NCBI GenBank assembly: GCA_031264185.1
Contig: JAISEL010000071.1
Location: forward strand, 62,001-126,000
Direction of reading: 5' to 3'
Length of the DNA stretch: 64,000 nt
DNA from: Deltaproteobacteria bacterium
GTDB taxonomy: Bacteria > Desulfobacterota > Desulfarculia > Adiutricales > Adiutricaceae
Position 1 is the first letter of the stretch, and the number at the start of each line of letters is the position of its first letter. A model generated the notes under the pieces. It made no database searches. It was not told the origin of the DNA and worked only from the letters and a program-made list of their open reading frames with translations. Below, piece by piece: positions 47,844-57,114 of the stretch. The translations under genes and the position numbers were made by a program.

Positions 47844-48125
47844 ATGAGCGGTACCGTTAATGATCAAATAACGGCGGCAGAGGCCAGGGCGGCTTTGGAT
47901 GACCCTGTTAACGGCAGCTTGAGGGTTCTTAAGGCTTTAGGCAGGCAGCGGGATCTTTACAGGGCCCAGATGGAGTCGGGTGACTTTCGTTTGGTGGTCA
48001 CCAATGATTTGGAACAGGTGGCGGCCGAGGCGGCCGCAGAGGACATAAGACAGGTTATGAGGGAGGAGGGCGTCAAAATGCCCAGGATATTTTTTGTCCA
48101 GTCCCGGGTCTTTGAGTGGAAATAA
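47844..48125 (+). CDS. small soluble protein, function unknown
   Basis: A 93-residue protein starting after AGGTGAATA. Composition is alanine- and arginine-rich with helical character (AAEARAALDDPVNGSLRVLKALG), and the end is PRIFFVQSRVFEWK. No membrane segment or recognisable motif. Codon use matches neighbouring genes, and the ribosome binding site supports translation. It stands alone, 480 bp before cvpA. Confidence 0.6.
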   Translation: MSGTVNDQITAAEARAALDDPVNGSLRVLKALGRQRDLYRAQMESGDFRLVVTNDLEQVAAEAAAEDIRQVMREEGVKMPRIFFVQSRVFEWK

Positions 48126-48603
48126 TCTGCAGCCCGGCGCCTTTTTGAGCGTCTGATAGGCCAGGGCGGCCTGATGATTTACCTCTTGATGATTTATCCA
48201 GGGAGTCAGTTTTTATTTTAGCTTTCAAAAAGGCTTATTGAGAAAAAATATGAAATAAAATAATAATTGAATTATCTGTAAAATAAAACTAAAAGACCCT
48301 ATCTGTTTTGCGGGTAAGAAAAGTTATGTCTGCCTTAATTAAATCTAAAAATGTATAAAATATAGCTTAATTTTCTGGATTAAAACCGGGCATTTTGGAA
48401 TTTGCGGCTTTCAAGTCTGATAAATCCGGCTGCGGGGCCGGCAAGGTCTATTAAATAGTCTCAAATTTTGTTAAATTAGTTGACTGTTCAGTCAGGCTGA
48501 ATTTTAGAAGGCCTGCTGCTGACCAGACCTCGGGTCGGTTTTTTGGCCGGGGGGACTTTTTGAACGCCCCGGGCCAGGGGGTTTTTTCGGCGAGGTTATT
48601 TTT
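48126..48603. other. gene-free stretch upstream of cvpA
   Basis: No coding frame. AT-rich in the middle, with a small perfect palindrome (TGACTGTTCAGTCA at 48481-48494) that could be an operator, and a weak GACC/GGTC hairpin followed by six T residues at about 48521-48544. Confidence 0.4.
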
Positions 48604-49401
48604 ATGAGCGCCTTGGATATCGCCCTAACTGTCATTTTGGCCTATTTCTTTATTCGCGGCATCTTTCGGGGCCTGGTTAAGGAAGTAGTAGGCATTTTAG
48701 GCCTCTTCGTGGCTTTTTCCGTGGCCAGCTCCTACTGGCCCATGGGTTCCGAGCAACTCTCCCCCATTACCGATAACCCCACTTACCGGGGAGTTCTGAG
48801 TTTTATGGCCATTTATGTGGTCATCTATTTTTTAATCGGCCTTATTTCGATCTTTGTCGATAAGATCGTCAAAATGACTATCACCCCCTTTGTCAGCGGC
48901 CTGGTGGGGGCTTTTTTAGGGCTTTTAAAAGGCGTGGTCCTCTGCGCCATTATCCTGACAGCCACCACCGCTTTTGTCAGGTCCGATCAGTCGTTTTACC
49001 AGGAATCGGCGGCCTGGCCGAAAATGGCCCCTTTATGCGATCAGGTTAAAGAGTGGGTGCCGTCGGATCTCCGCCAGCTCATGACACCTCAGGCTGCAGC
49101 CAAAGCTCAGTCAGTGGCCAGGGATACGGCCCCGGCCAAAGGCCAGACTCTTTCGCCCCCAGGGGATTTTCAGAGCTTGAAGAAAATTTTATCCGATCAT
49201 TCTGATCTGATATCTTCCGGCTGGAAAGAAAAATTCGGCAATCTGACAGGACCTGAGTCTTTGGATCCGGAAGACTTGAAGCGCTTTATCCGGGATCATC
49301 CTAATTTATTCGCCGTCTCGCTCACTCCCCAGCCCGCCCCCCAGGCCGTCCCCCCGGGAGTTCAGGTGCAGCCGGACTGGCCTCAGCCGGCCACAGAGTA
49401 G
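48604..49401 (+). CDS. CvpA-family membrane protein
   Basis: A 265-residue protein. The first 130 residues carry four hydrophobic helices with the CvpA pattern (DIALTVILAYFFIRGIFRGLVKEVVGILG at the start, SGLVGAFLGLLKGVVLC in the middle). The remaining half is a soluble proline-rich tail. CvpA is linked to colicin V production in E. coli and more generally to envelope or stress phenotypes; its molecular role is unsettled. It heads a plus-strand run reaching coaBC. Confidence 0.85.
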   Translation: MSALDIALTVILAYFFIRGIFRGLVKEVVGILGLFVAFSVASSYWPMGSEQLSPITDNPTYRGVLSFMAIYVVIYFLIGLISIFVDKIVKMTITPFVSGLVGAFLGLLKGVVLCAIILTATTAFVRSDQSFYQESAAWPKMAPLCDQVKEWVPSDLRQLMTPQAAAKAQSVARDTAPAKGQTLSPPGDFQSLKKILSDHSDLISSGWKEKFGNLTGPESLDPEDLKRFIRDHPNLFAVSLTPQPAPQAVPPGVQVQPDWPQPATE

Positions 49402-49417
49402 AAAGGACTTATTTAAT

Positions 49418-50245
49418 ATGACCGACCCTGCAAGGCCGGCTCCCGGACCCAGCAAAACAGCCGGGGAGGCAGTAGACAGAGTTTCGGCCTTGGTGGACTG
49501 TCTTTTGGATCCCCTGAAAGGCTGCCCCTGGGACCGGGAACAGACTTTATACAGCCTGACGGAAGATCTTCTGGAAGAGATGTATGAGCTGCGTGAGGCG
49601 ATGCGTCTGGATCAGGCCGGAGGCGTGCTGGAAGAAGGCGGGGATTTAGGCTTCATTTTAGTGTTCCTGGCCAAATTAGCTGAGAAGAAATGGTCCTTTG
49701 GGCTTAAGGAAATGCTGGACGGGGCGGCCGATAAAATGGTTTACCGCCATCCCCATGTTTTTGGCCAGAAGGCGGGCATCGACAGCAGTTCCGATGTTTT
49801 AGACCTGTGGCACCGGCTGAAGCGCCGGAAAAGAGGCGGGGTCCTGGAGTCCGTACCCGAGGCTATGCCGGCTCTGGCCCGCTGTCACCGTCTGTCGGCC
49901 AAAGCGGCCAGAGCCGGGTTTGACTGGCCGGAAGTCAGGGAGGTCCGGGCGGCTCTGGACAGGGAGCTTAATGAACTGGACGAAGAAATGGAAAAGGGCG
50001 ATTTTAAGGATCCCCAGCGGGCCGGCCGGCTTAAGCACGAACTGGGCGATGTTTTAATGGCCGCCGCTAATTTGGCCCGCCATCTGGGTTTTTCCGGGGA
50101 AAAGGCCTTAAATGAAGCCAATGACCGGTTTGTCAGCCGGTTTTCCTATATGGAAAAAAAATTGGCCGAAAATAACCGAAAGCCCGAAGAAGCCGGATTA
50201 GAAGAGCTGGAGAGGTTGTGGCAGGAAGCGAAAAGCAGCATTTAG
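49418..50245 (+). CDS. mazG: nucleoside triphosphate pyrophosphohydrolase MazG
   Basis: A 275-residue all-alpha NTP pyrophosphatase that degrades non-canonical or excess NTPs to NMPs. Two MazG repeats are visible. The first has GCPWDREQTLYSLTEDLLEE with the metal-binding EExxE pattern, then GDLGFILVFLA and RHPHVFG. The second contains LKHELGDVLMAAANLARHLG. The gene overlaps the start of rimO by 28 bp. Confidence 0.93.
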   Translation: MTDPARPAPGPSKTAGEAVDRVSALVDCLLDPLKGCPWDREQTLYSLTEDLLEEMYELREAMRLDQAGGVLEEGGDLGFILVFLAKLAEKKWSFGLKEMLDGAADKMVYRHPHVFGQKAGIDSSSDVLDLWHRLKRRKRGGVLESVPEAMPALARCHRLSAKAARAGFDWPEVREVRAALDRELNELDEEMEKGDFKDPQRAGRLKHELGDVLMAAANLARHLGFSGEKALNEANDRFVSRFSYMEKKLAENNRKPEEAGLEELERLWQEAKSSI

Positions 50246-51528
50246 TCTTCCTTGTTTCTTTAGGGTGCGCCAAAAATCAGGTTGACAGCGAAAGGTTTCT
50301 GGGCGGGATGGAGCTTAATTTACTGCCCACAACGGACCCGGCTGAGGCCGATCTTTTGGTGATCAACACCTGCGCTTTTATTGAATCTGCGGTCCGCGAG
50401 TCTTTGGATTATATTTTTGAAGTCAATTCTGTCCGCAAACCCGGGGCTAAACTTCTGGTCATGGGCTGTCTGCCTGCCCGGGAACCGCTGACTTTAGCCG
50501 AGGAACTGCCGGAAGCCGATCTTTTGGTGGGCCCGGAAGATTACCCCAAGCTGCCTCATTTAATAGCCAGTCTTCTGTCAGTAAAACTGCCGTCTGAGGT
50601 TTTGCCTTTTGAGTCCTGGCCCAGAAAACTGGGCACTCCTCCGTGGCGGGCTTTTTTAAAAATTTCCGAGGGCTGCAATCGCCGGTGCGCTTACTGTCTC
50701 ATTCCCGGGTTAAGAGGACCTTTGGTTGTCCGGCCCATGGACGAGCTTTTATCCGAGGCCGGGACTCTGGCTGAAAACGGGGTCCTTGAGCTGACATTAG
50801 TGGCTCAGGATTTAACGGCCTGGCAGTACAGGGGACTGGATTTAGGGGATTTAGCGGCCGGATTGGCCGAAATAAAAGAGCTCAGGTGGCTGCGCCTGAT
50901 GTATGCTTATCCCAAAAATCTGACTGAAAAATTAATCGGCCGGATAGCGGGAATTGACAAGGTGGTCCCTTACCTGGATCTGCCGCTCCAGCACGCTTCG
51001 CCTAAGATTTTAAGGCGAATGGGGAGGCCGGGCCAGCCTCCTTTGAAACTGGTGGAAAAGCTCAGAAAATGGTGGCCGGGGGTGGCCTTGAGAACAACTT
51101 TGATGGTCGGCTTTCCAGGGGAGACAGAGGAGGATTTTGAACTGCTGGCCGATTTTGTCCGGGAAGCCAGGTTTGAGAATCTGGGAGTTTTTAAGTTTGA
51201 GCCGGAAGATAAAGTCAGAGCCTCTTCATTTCCGAACCGGGTGCCTTTAAGAAGTCAGAAAAAAAGGGAGGCCGAAATCCTGGGGCTCCAGAAGGCAATC
51301 TCCAGGGAAATTAACGGGCAGAGGGTAGGCCGGGAGTTTGATGTCTTAACCGAGGGCGCCTCCCCGGACAGCCCGTTAGTTATGACCGGCAGGACAGTCT
51401 TTCAGGCTCCGGAGGTGGACGGTTTGACTTATTTTGACGGAGAGCAGCCGGACAGCGGCCGGATTGTCCGGGCTACGGTGGTTAAAGTTCAGGCCTATGA
51501 TCTGGCCGTCAGCCTGGCTGAACTTTAA
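50218..51528 (+). CDS. rimO: ribosomal protein S12 methylthiotransferase
   Basis: A 436-residue radical-SAM enzyme that thiomethylates an aspartate of ribosomal protein S12. The N-terminal cluster domain has SLGCAKNQVDSE, INTCAF and MGCL, the radical-SAM motif is EGCNRRCAYCLIPGLRG, and a C-terminal TRAM domain follows. NQVDSE and the lack of a tRNA-type MiaB signature favour RimO over MiaB. The GTG start lies inside mazG. Confidence 0.93.
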   Translation: MAGSEKQHLVFLVSLGCAKNQVDSERFLGGMELNLLPTTDPAEADLLVINTCAFIESAVRESLDYIFEVNSVRKPGAKLLVMGCLPAREPLTLAEELPEADLLVGPEDYPKLPHLIASLLSVKLPSEVLPFESWPRKLGTPPWRAFLKISEGCNRRCAYCLIPGLRGPLVVRPMDELLSEAGTLAENGVLELTLVAQDLTAWQYRGLDLGDLAAGLAEIKELRWLRLMYAYPKNLTEKLIGRIAGIDKVVPYLDLPLQHASPKILRRMGRPGQPPLKLVEKLRKWWPGVALRTTLMVGFPGETEEDFELLADFVREARFENLGVFKFEPEDKVRASSFPNRVPLRSQKKREAEILGLQKAISREINGQRVGREFDVLTEGASPDSPLVMTGRTVFQAPEVDGLTYFDGEQPDSGRIVRATVVKVQAYDLAVSLAEL

Positions 51529-51553
51529 AAGGAGTCCAGGAAAGTTTAAGACG

Positions 51554-52525
51554 ATGAGCGATTCATTTTTAACCTCTGTGGCTCCGCTGATTGAACGGAT
51601 CGATCAGGTTCTGGAGGAAGTTTTAAGTCAGAGCGATGATTTTTTAGCCCATGTGGGTCTGTACGGTTTTCACGGGGGAGGCAAAAGATTGAGGCCGGTT
51701 CAGTTCTGCCTCAGCTGTGAGGCCCTAGGCCGCCCGACTGACCGGGACGTTCTCTGGCAGTCCACCAATTTTGAACTGCTGCATCTAGCGACTCTTTTTC
51801 ACGATGACATAGTTGATCAGGCCGAGACCAGAAGGGGCAGACCGGCAGCCCATAAAGCTTACGGCATACCGGAGGCAGTCCTGGCCGGGGACTATCTTCT
51901 GGCCCGGGCAGCCGAGGTGGCCATGGCCACGAAAAATATCCGGTGCTTTGAAGTCTTTATCCGGGTAATACGCGAACTGAGCCTCGGGGAATTAGACCAG
52001 ATAAAGGCCAGAAACCGTTCCGAGCTGGACCGGGCGGCTTATGAGTCCATCATTTACCGCAAAACAGCCGTTTTAATGGAGGGAGTCGGACTGACAGCCG
52101 GCCTGTGGCTGGGCGCCGGGGAGAAAGAAACAGTCAGCTTAGGGGAATTCGGCCGCAAACTGGGCCTGGCTTTTCAGATGACAGACGATGTTCTGGATTA
52201 CAGAGGGCAGGCGGCCCGGTTAGGCAAGCCTGCGGGTCAGGATCTGGCCGAAGGCCGGATTACCCTGCCGTTTATACTGGCCCGGGAGCTGCTGGCCGGG
52301 ACTTTAAAGGAAAGGCTTTTGAATCTGGGGGCCAAAGGCGAGCTGACGGAGGCCGAAAAAGAAGAAATCATAGATTTAGTGACCGGGTCGGGGGCTTTAG
52401 AAGAGGCTCAAAGCCAGGCGGAAAAATTGGCCCAGGCGGCTCTGGCCGATTTAAGCGGCTTTTCTCCGGAACTGAAGGAACCTTTGGTCAGGCTGTCGCG
52501 GGCCATGGTAATAAGAGACTGTTAG
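51554..52525 (+). CDS. long-chain polyprenyl diphosphate synthase
   Basis: A 323-residue trans-prenyltransferase that chains IPP units onto an allylic diphosphate. The first aspartate-rich motif is FHDDIVDQAETRRG and the second is FQMTDDVLDYRG; GGKRLRP is the IPP-binding block. Product length (octaprenyl or similar, for quinones) cannot be fixed from sequence. MSDSFLTSVAPL at 51554 is preferred over an earlier in-frame start inside rimO. It could supply the UbiA domain fused to IspH at 3-5 kb; that is inference. Confidence 0.92.
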   Translation: MSDSFLTSVAPLIERIDQVLEEVLSQSDDFLAHVGLYGFHGGGKRLRPVQFCLSCEALGRPTDRDVLWQSTNFELLHLATLFHDDIVDQAETRRGRPAAHKAYGIPEAVLAGDYLLARAAEVAMATKNIRCFEVFIRVIRELSLGELDQIKARNRSELDRAAYESIIYRKTAVLMEGVGLTAGLWLGAGEKETVSLGEFGRKLGLAFQMTDDVLDYRGQAARLGKPAGQDLAEGRITLPFILARELLAGTLKERLLNLGAKGELTEAEKEEIIDLVTGSGALEEAQSQAEKLAQAALADLSGFSPELKEPLVRLSRAMVIRDC

Positions 52526-52568
52526 CGGAAATAAATTGGAACAGAAGCCCGATCCTACGGAGGTATCC

Positions 52569-53123
52569 ATGCTAGGAACGAAAAAATACAGCCTTGCAGC
52601 CTTGTTTCTGTGTCTGTGGGCCCTGACCGGCTGCGTTAAACCCATCATTGCCCCTTTCGGGGGCAAAGATACTCCGGCTCAGGACGGGGAGAGCTTTGCC
52701 GAGTTTTTGGATGTGCCTTATCCCTCGGTAATGGGGCTGGACAGGACGGCCACTTTCACTTATACCCGCCGGGGAGTTCTGGCCGGAACCATAGTGGTGG
52801 CCGGCCGCATGACCGTCGACGAGGCGGGGGCTTATTTTGATCTCCATCTGCCGCCCCACGGCTGGGCTCCTCTGGCCGAGGCTCAGGGTTCCAAGATTGT
52901 CTCCACCTGGACCAAAGGCGACAAAGTTCTGACTGTAATCATTTCCAGCGCTTTCGCCATCACCGGTCAGGATTCCAGGATTGAGATGTGGGTGGCCCCG
53001 CCTCACCTGAAATCGGATCTGGGGCAGAGGGTGGTCTATAAAAAAGCCCCCGAGCCCAGAGAACACTCCACTACACCCCAAAGACAGCCCAATAAAGGCG
53101 CCATCAGAGAGGAAAATCTTTGA
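52569..53123 (+). CDS. lipoprotein of unknown function
   Basis: A 184-residue exported lipoprotein. GGAGG five bases before ATG at 52569 sets the start (MLGTKKYSLAALF), and the lipobox is LTGC. The mature part has a beta-rich core (ATFTYTRRGVLAGTIVVAGRM, HGWAPLAEAQG) resembling DUF4810/YajI-like envelope proteins in shape only, and a polar C-terminus. Its end overlaps the coaBC start by four bases. Confidence 0.78.
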   Translation: MLGTKKYSLAALFLCLWALTGCVKPIIAPFGGKDTPAQDGESFAEFLDVPYPSVMGLDRTATFTYTRRGVLAGTIVVAGRMTVDEAGAYFDLHLPPHGWAPLAEAQGSKIVSTWTKGDKVLTVIISSAFAITGQDSRIEMWVAPPHLKSDLGQRVVYKKAPEPREHSTTPQRQPNKGAIREENL

Positions 53124-54358
53124 GCCGGGCCGATTTTTATCCCGAGTGGACCGGTTTGCTGAAAGGACGCCGTCTGGTTCTGGTGGTTACCGGCGGAGTG
53201 GCGGCTTACAAGGCCGCCGAACTGGCCCGTCTGTATCTAAAGGCCGGAGCCGTTGTCCGGGTAGCTATGACCGAGGCGGCCGCCCGGTTCGTGACTCCTC
53301 TGACCTTTGAATCGCTGACCGGCCAGCCGGCGGTCTGGGATATGTGGTCCAGACCGCAGCCGGAAATAGGTCACGTGGCCTGGGCCGAGTGGGCCGAAGC
53401 CATGATAGCGGCTCCGGCCACAGCTGATTTTCTGGCCAAAATGGCCTGCGGTCTGGCCGATGACTTTGCCAGCGCCTTGATTTTAGCCTTTGAGGGCCCC
53501 AAACTTTTAGCTCCGGCCATGAACACGGGCATGTACCTCAATCAGGCCACCCAGGCCAATATCGGCCTTTTGGCCCAAAGAGGGATGACAGTTCTGGTGC
53601 CGCCCTGCGGACCTCTGGCCTCAGGCCGGGTCGGGCCGGGCCGTCTGCCTCATCCCAAGGTCATTTTAAGGCAGACTGCCAGAATGCTGGCCCCCAAGCC
53701 TTTGGAGGGCCGCTCTTTTTTGGTCACCGCCGGCGCCACCCAGGAAAGCTGGGACGACATCCGCATTTTAACTAACCGCTCCAGCGGCCTGATGGGTCTT
53801 TCTCTGGCCCGGGCCGCCTGGCTGATGGGGGCCGGGGTCCTTTTAATAGCCGGTCCGTCTTTGGCAAATCCCATGTGGTGCGGAGAGGATTTTCTGTTTA
53901 AAACAGCGGAGACGACCGAAGATATGCTCATGGAAGTCCAAAAGGCCTGGCCGGATTATGATTCATTGATCATGAACGCGGCTCCCGCTGATTTTAAGCC
54001 GGTTAAAGTCAGCGGCAAGATAAAAAAGGACGACTTTCTGTCCTGCCCCCTGGTTTTGGAAAGGACTCCGGATATTTTAAAGAGCTTGCGGAGCGGGACT
54101 AAGGACCGGAGCAAGACGGTCATAGGCTTTGCGGCCGAAGATGAGGATCTTGCTTTGCGGGCCTGGGAGAAACTTAAGGACAAAGATTTAGACTTCATAG
54201 TGGCCAATCAGGCCGGCGGGACGGCTTCGGCCTTTGCCTCGCCGGAGATCCATGTCTTTTTGCTGGCCAAAGACGGCCGGGAGACAGAGATAGGACCGGG
54301 ACCGAAATTCGGGGTGGCCTGGGAGATCTTAGAAAATGTGGCCGGAGTCAGCGGTTAG
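53120..54358 (+). CDS. coaBC: bifunctional phosphopantothenoylcysteine decarboxylase / phosphopantothenate-cysteine ligase
   Basis: A 412-residue coenzyme A biosynthesis enzyme. The N-terminal flavin-dependent CoaC half (to about 190) shows VTGGVAAYKAAELARL, the active histidine in GHVAWAEWAEAMIAAPATADF and APAMNTGMY. The CoaB half has VTAGATQESWDDIRILTNRSSG, NAAPADFKP and the lysine motif KIKKDD. The TTG start overlaps the upstream stop (TTGA). Confidence 0.95.
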   Translation: MSRADFYPEWTGLLKGRRLVLVVTGGVAAYKAAELARLYLKAGAVVRVAMTEAAARFVTPLTFESLTGQPAVWDMWSRPQPEIGHVAWAEWAEAMIAAPATADFLAKMACGLADDFASALILAFEGPKLLAPAMNTGMYLNQATQANIGLLAQRGMTVLVPPCGPLASGRVGPGRLPHPKVILRQTARMLAPKPLEGRSFLVTAGATQESWDDIRILTNRSSGLMGLSLARAAWLMGAGVLLIAGPSLANPMWCGEDFLFKTAETTEDMLMEVQKAWPDYDSLIMNAAPADFKPVKVSGKIKKDDFLSCPLVLERTPDILKSLRSGTKDRSKTVIGFAAEDEDLALRAWEKLKDKDLDFIVANQAGGTASAFASPEIHVFLLAKDGRETEIGPGPKFGVAWEILENVAGVSG

Positions 54359-54370
54359 GGAGCGCAAAGT

Positions 54371-54430
54371 AAAAAAGCCGGAAAATCCGGCCAGAGTCTG
54401 GGTCCGCCGGAACAAGCGAACCGGCGGGCT
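54371..54430. terminator. convergent terminators between coaBC and desulfoferrodoxin genes
   Basis: On the minus strand GCCGG-ATTTT-CCGGC is followed by six T residues (54392-54371) and ends the superoxide reductase transcript. On the plus strand a GTCCGCCGG / CCGGCGGGC stem (about 54402-54429) with GCTTTC after it can end coaBC. Confidence 0.75.
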
Positions 54431-54445
54431 TTCAGTTTCAGGACC

Positions 54446-54820
54446 TTAAGACTTCCACAGACCGTGGAGATTGCAGTAAGCCCTGGCTGCGGCTGTGCTT
54501 TCGGCGGTTTTGAAAACCGCCTCCGGAACCGCTCCGGGTTTCAGGAACTGCCGCTGAACAACACCGCCGGCCGACAGCTCAATCCACTCGATGTAATGCT
54601 TTTCTTCCATAGGATGGGCTGCGGAGCCGACTGAGACCTTATAGCCGTCGGCTGTTTTCGTCACCACGGGAATGTGTTTTTCTTTCGCCGCTTCGGTGCT
54701 GTTTTCCTGAACCAGGGTCATGGGCTGACCGCAGCAGGTCAGCGTACCGCCGCCCGGGCCTATGACAGTCACCATCTGATGACACAGAGAACACTGGAAA
54801 ACCTGATTAAGTTGCGCCAT
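54446..54820 (-). CDS. dfx: desulfoferrodoxin (class I superoxide reductase)
   Basis: A 124-residue two-iron protein that reduces superoxide to peroxide in anaerobes. The N-terminal desulforedoxin-like centre has CSLC and TCCGQP; the catalytic centre has EKHIPV, HPMEEKHYIEWIEL and CNLHGLWK, supplying the Glu, four His and Cys ligands. It is encoded 52 bp after rubrerythrin, which removes the peroxide product. Confidence 0.96.
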   Translation of the reverse strand: MAQLNQVFQCSLCHQMVTVIGPGGGTLTCCGQPMTLVQENSTEAAKEKHIPVVTKTADGYKVSVGSAAHPMEEKHYIEWIELSAGGVVQRQFLKPGAVPEAVFKTAESTAAARAYCNLHGLWKS

Positions 54821-54872
54821 TGTATGTACCTGTTTTCTTTACAGAGTTTTGGAAAAGGCTGAAAGACATTGA

Positions 54873-55445
54873 TTAAAGACCGCCCAGAACCTCGAAATAG
54901 GCCTTGGGATGGCCGCAGGCTCCGCAGGATTCAGGCGGTTCGGGACCTTCGTGAATCCAGCCGCAGTTCCGGCAGCGCCAGGTAACCGGTTTGGATTTTT
55001 TGAACATGGTCCCGCTTTTGATTTCTTCTAAAAGCTTATTGAAACGGAACTCGTGGTATTTTTCGGCTACGGCGATGTTTTCCATTACCCCGGCCACTTC
55101 CGGAAAGCCCTCGGAGCGGGCTGTTTTGGCGAATTCGGGATACATGGACGTCCATTCGTGATTTTCCCCGGCGGCGGCGGCGGCTAAGTGAGCTGTGATG
55201 TCGCCTTTAAGTCCGGCCGGAAAAGCGGCCGAAACGGCGGCCTCACCGCCCTCCAGGAATTTAAAGAGCCTTAAGGCATGTTCTTTTTCCTGGTCAGCGG
55301 TTTCCTGGAAAATGTAAGAGACCAGAATGAAGCCTTCTTTTCTGGCCGCTGAGGATGCCTGAGTGTAACGGTTGCGGGCCTGAGACTCGCCGGCAAAGGC
55401 GGTCAGGATGTTGATTTCGGTTTTGGAACCTTTTAAGTTAGCCAT
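54873..55445 (-). CDS. rubrerythrin
   Basis: A 190-residue peroxide-reducing diiron protein. The four-helix domain carries the ligands in LTAFAGESQARNRYTQ, QETADQEKEHALRLF, AAAGENHEWTSMYPEF and VAEKYHEFRFNKL, and the C-terminal rubredoxin domain carries CRNC and CGACG. Length and order are standard. It forms an oxygen-defence pair with desulfoferrodoxin, supporting an obligate anaerobe. Confidence 0.97.
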   Translation of the reverse strand: MANLKGSKTEINILTAFAGESQARNRYTQASSAARKEGFILVSYIFQETADQEKEHALRLFKFLEGGEAAVSAAFPAGLKGDITAHLAAAAAGENHEWTSMYPEFAKTARSEGFPEVAGVMENIAVAEKYHEFRFNKLLEEIKSGTMFKKSKPVTWRCRNCGWIHEGPEPPESCGACGHPKAYFEVLGGL

Positions 55446-56080
55446 CTGAGCCTCCAGACAGGGGAAAAGTCAGGCCATATCCTTTTGAAACAAAAAACAT
55501 ATTGGACCTTAAAATTACCGGACAGCCGCCAGAAAAAAACAAGGAACGAAGACAGGCCAGAGTGAGCCAAAAGTAGCAGTTAAGGCTATTGGGACCCAAC
55601 ATTTTTTATAATAGCCAAACTGACCAAATTTGTCAAATTTGTATTTTTTTGACAGATTGAAAAGAGCCCCAAAGACAAAGATGGCTTTATTTGAGCTTTT
55701 GAGTCGGCCGTTGGCCGCAGCCGGGATAATTTTGGCCAGAGAGAAGAAAAATTAAAAATGGCCTTTTATAATATCCAAGTTTTAAAGAGCAGTTAATATA
55801 ATTATATGTGATATTTACAAATGGTTAAGGAACCATGAGGATAATTCAGACTAAGGGATTGAAATTATTTATAATAAAGACCCCGTCAAAATACACGCTC
55901 TTTCCGGTTGGATTGTTTTTTTCCGGTTTTTTGGATCTGCCTAATACTTTAAGCGTAAGATATTGAATTTCTTTAGTTATTAAAATTAAATTTTCGTATA
56001 AGATCGTTACGAATGACCTTAATCATTCAGCTTACCTTTTTTTGCTAATGAATATTTTTTATAGATTTTAAATCAATAAA
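55446..56080. other. gene-free region right of rubrerythrin
   Basis: About 630 bp with no coding frame. Composition shifts to AT-rich after about 55780. It marks the edge of the relic-rich accessory segment. Confidence 0.4.
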
Positions 56081-56083
56081 TGC

Positions 56084-56089
56084 TATAAT
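56084..56089 (+). promoter_or_regulatory. extended -10 promoter before the 70-residue gene
   Basis: TGCTATAAT is an extended -10 element 30 bases upstream of the start codon, in AT-rich sequence without a strong -35 box. Confidence 0.5.
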
Positions 56090-56118
56090 AGAGTACTTTA
56101 TCTTTTATGAGGTGCCCT

Positions 56119-56331
56119 ATGTCCGATGAACAAGCCGCTTTTTTGTCTTCAGCCAACCATTCTGTCTCCATATCGGTTTCTGAGTCCGGAGAAATATCTC
56201 TTGGCGTGAAATTTACTCCTACAGGGAATATGCTGGAGATGGATGAGGCTATTTTAGCCGCTGTTAATGCCGCTGGTACCGTTCTCACCGAACATTGCCT
56301 GGCCTTGTACGACATCAGATCAAGGCAGTGA
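56119..56331 (+). CDS. small orphan protein
   Basis: A 70-residue protein. GAGGT eight bases before ATG at 56119 favours the start MSDEQAAFLSSANH over an ATG four codons earlier. The sequence is acidic and polar (SVSISVSESGEISLGVKFTPTG) with one short hydrophobic helix (MDEAILAAVNAAGTVL). No family recognised. It has its own promoter-like sequence but no partner gene, and it lies next to IS relics. Confidence 0.55.
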   Translation: MSDEQAAFLSSANHSVSISVSESGEISLGVKFTPTGNMLEMDEAILAAVNAAGTVLTEHCLALYDIRSRQ

Positions 56332-56466
56332 ATAAGCAAAAGGCTCTGAATTATTAGGAGGCGGAAAAAATGTAACCGTCAAGGGCTATTTTCCCAGCCA
56401 AAGCCCAAAATCGTCAAGACCTTCGCTAAGAGCCTGACTTGTTCGATGAAATACGCCTGTTAGGAG

Positions 56467-57040
56467 CTATTTGACCATACAGACACTAAATATTGGGGAT
56501 TTATCTATAATCCTCTTTCCTCTGGCTAGCTTGGTTTTTTTGACTTTTAACTCTTCTCTTGTTACAGGGGGCGCAATAACGGCCTGCTCCGCGAGTCTCC
56601 TGAAGAGCTTTCCGCGACTCTTGGTCCTTTGATTGAAGCGAAAAACATACTCGTCAAGGTAATATTCAAGATAATTCCTGCTGATTGAGCCTTGGAAGGT
56701 TCTGAGGATCCATCGTTTTAGAAGTGATATAACAAGATGGGCAGCATCCCATCATCCTTCTTTTCTGACTTGATGCATGACTGAAATCCTCTTTGGAAAG
56801 AGGCATGTGATCTGTCCAGCCATCGTCACAACTTTAGCCTGAGGTTCAACATTTTTAAGGATGAGGGGGATGAGTTATGAACAGCTGGCGTCCTGTATTA
56901 CCGCCAACTTTAGACGTCCAAAGTTTTCCGGATTTTTCGGAGAATTCTACAGCCACTGCAATCCGGCTTTTTTTGCCCCTCTGCCTGGTTTTTCTTCCTC
57001 AAAACCGCCAATAAATGCCTCATATGCCTCGACTAATGGT
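56467..57040 (-). pseudogene. IS1595-family transposase relic
   Basis: On the minus strand, DDE-type IS1595/ISXO2-like transposase segments appear in order across several frames: EAYEAFIGGFEEEKPGRGAK, RRLKLAVIQDAS, NVEPQAKVVTMAG, then LVISLLKRWILRTFQGSIS and EYYLDEYVFRFNQR, with VTREELKVKKTKLARG before a final TAG. At least three frameshifts or stops break it and the N-terminal third is missing. Identification rests on the conserved LDEYVFRFNQR, KRW-x-x-RTFQG and GGFEE blocks. Confidence 0.75.
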
Positions 57041-57114
57041 TCTAATTAGGACCTCTCCTCCCTAACCATATAATTAGTCCAAAGAAGAGTCACTCATCAA
57101 ATTAAAGGCAATGT

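Noticed and set aside
50218-51528. MiaB instead of RimO
   Set aside because: SLGCAKNQVDSE and EGCNRRCAYCLIPGLRG match RimO better than the tRNA-modifying MiaB.
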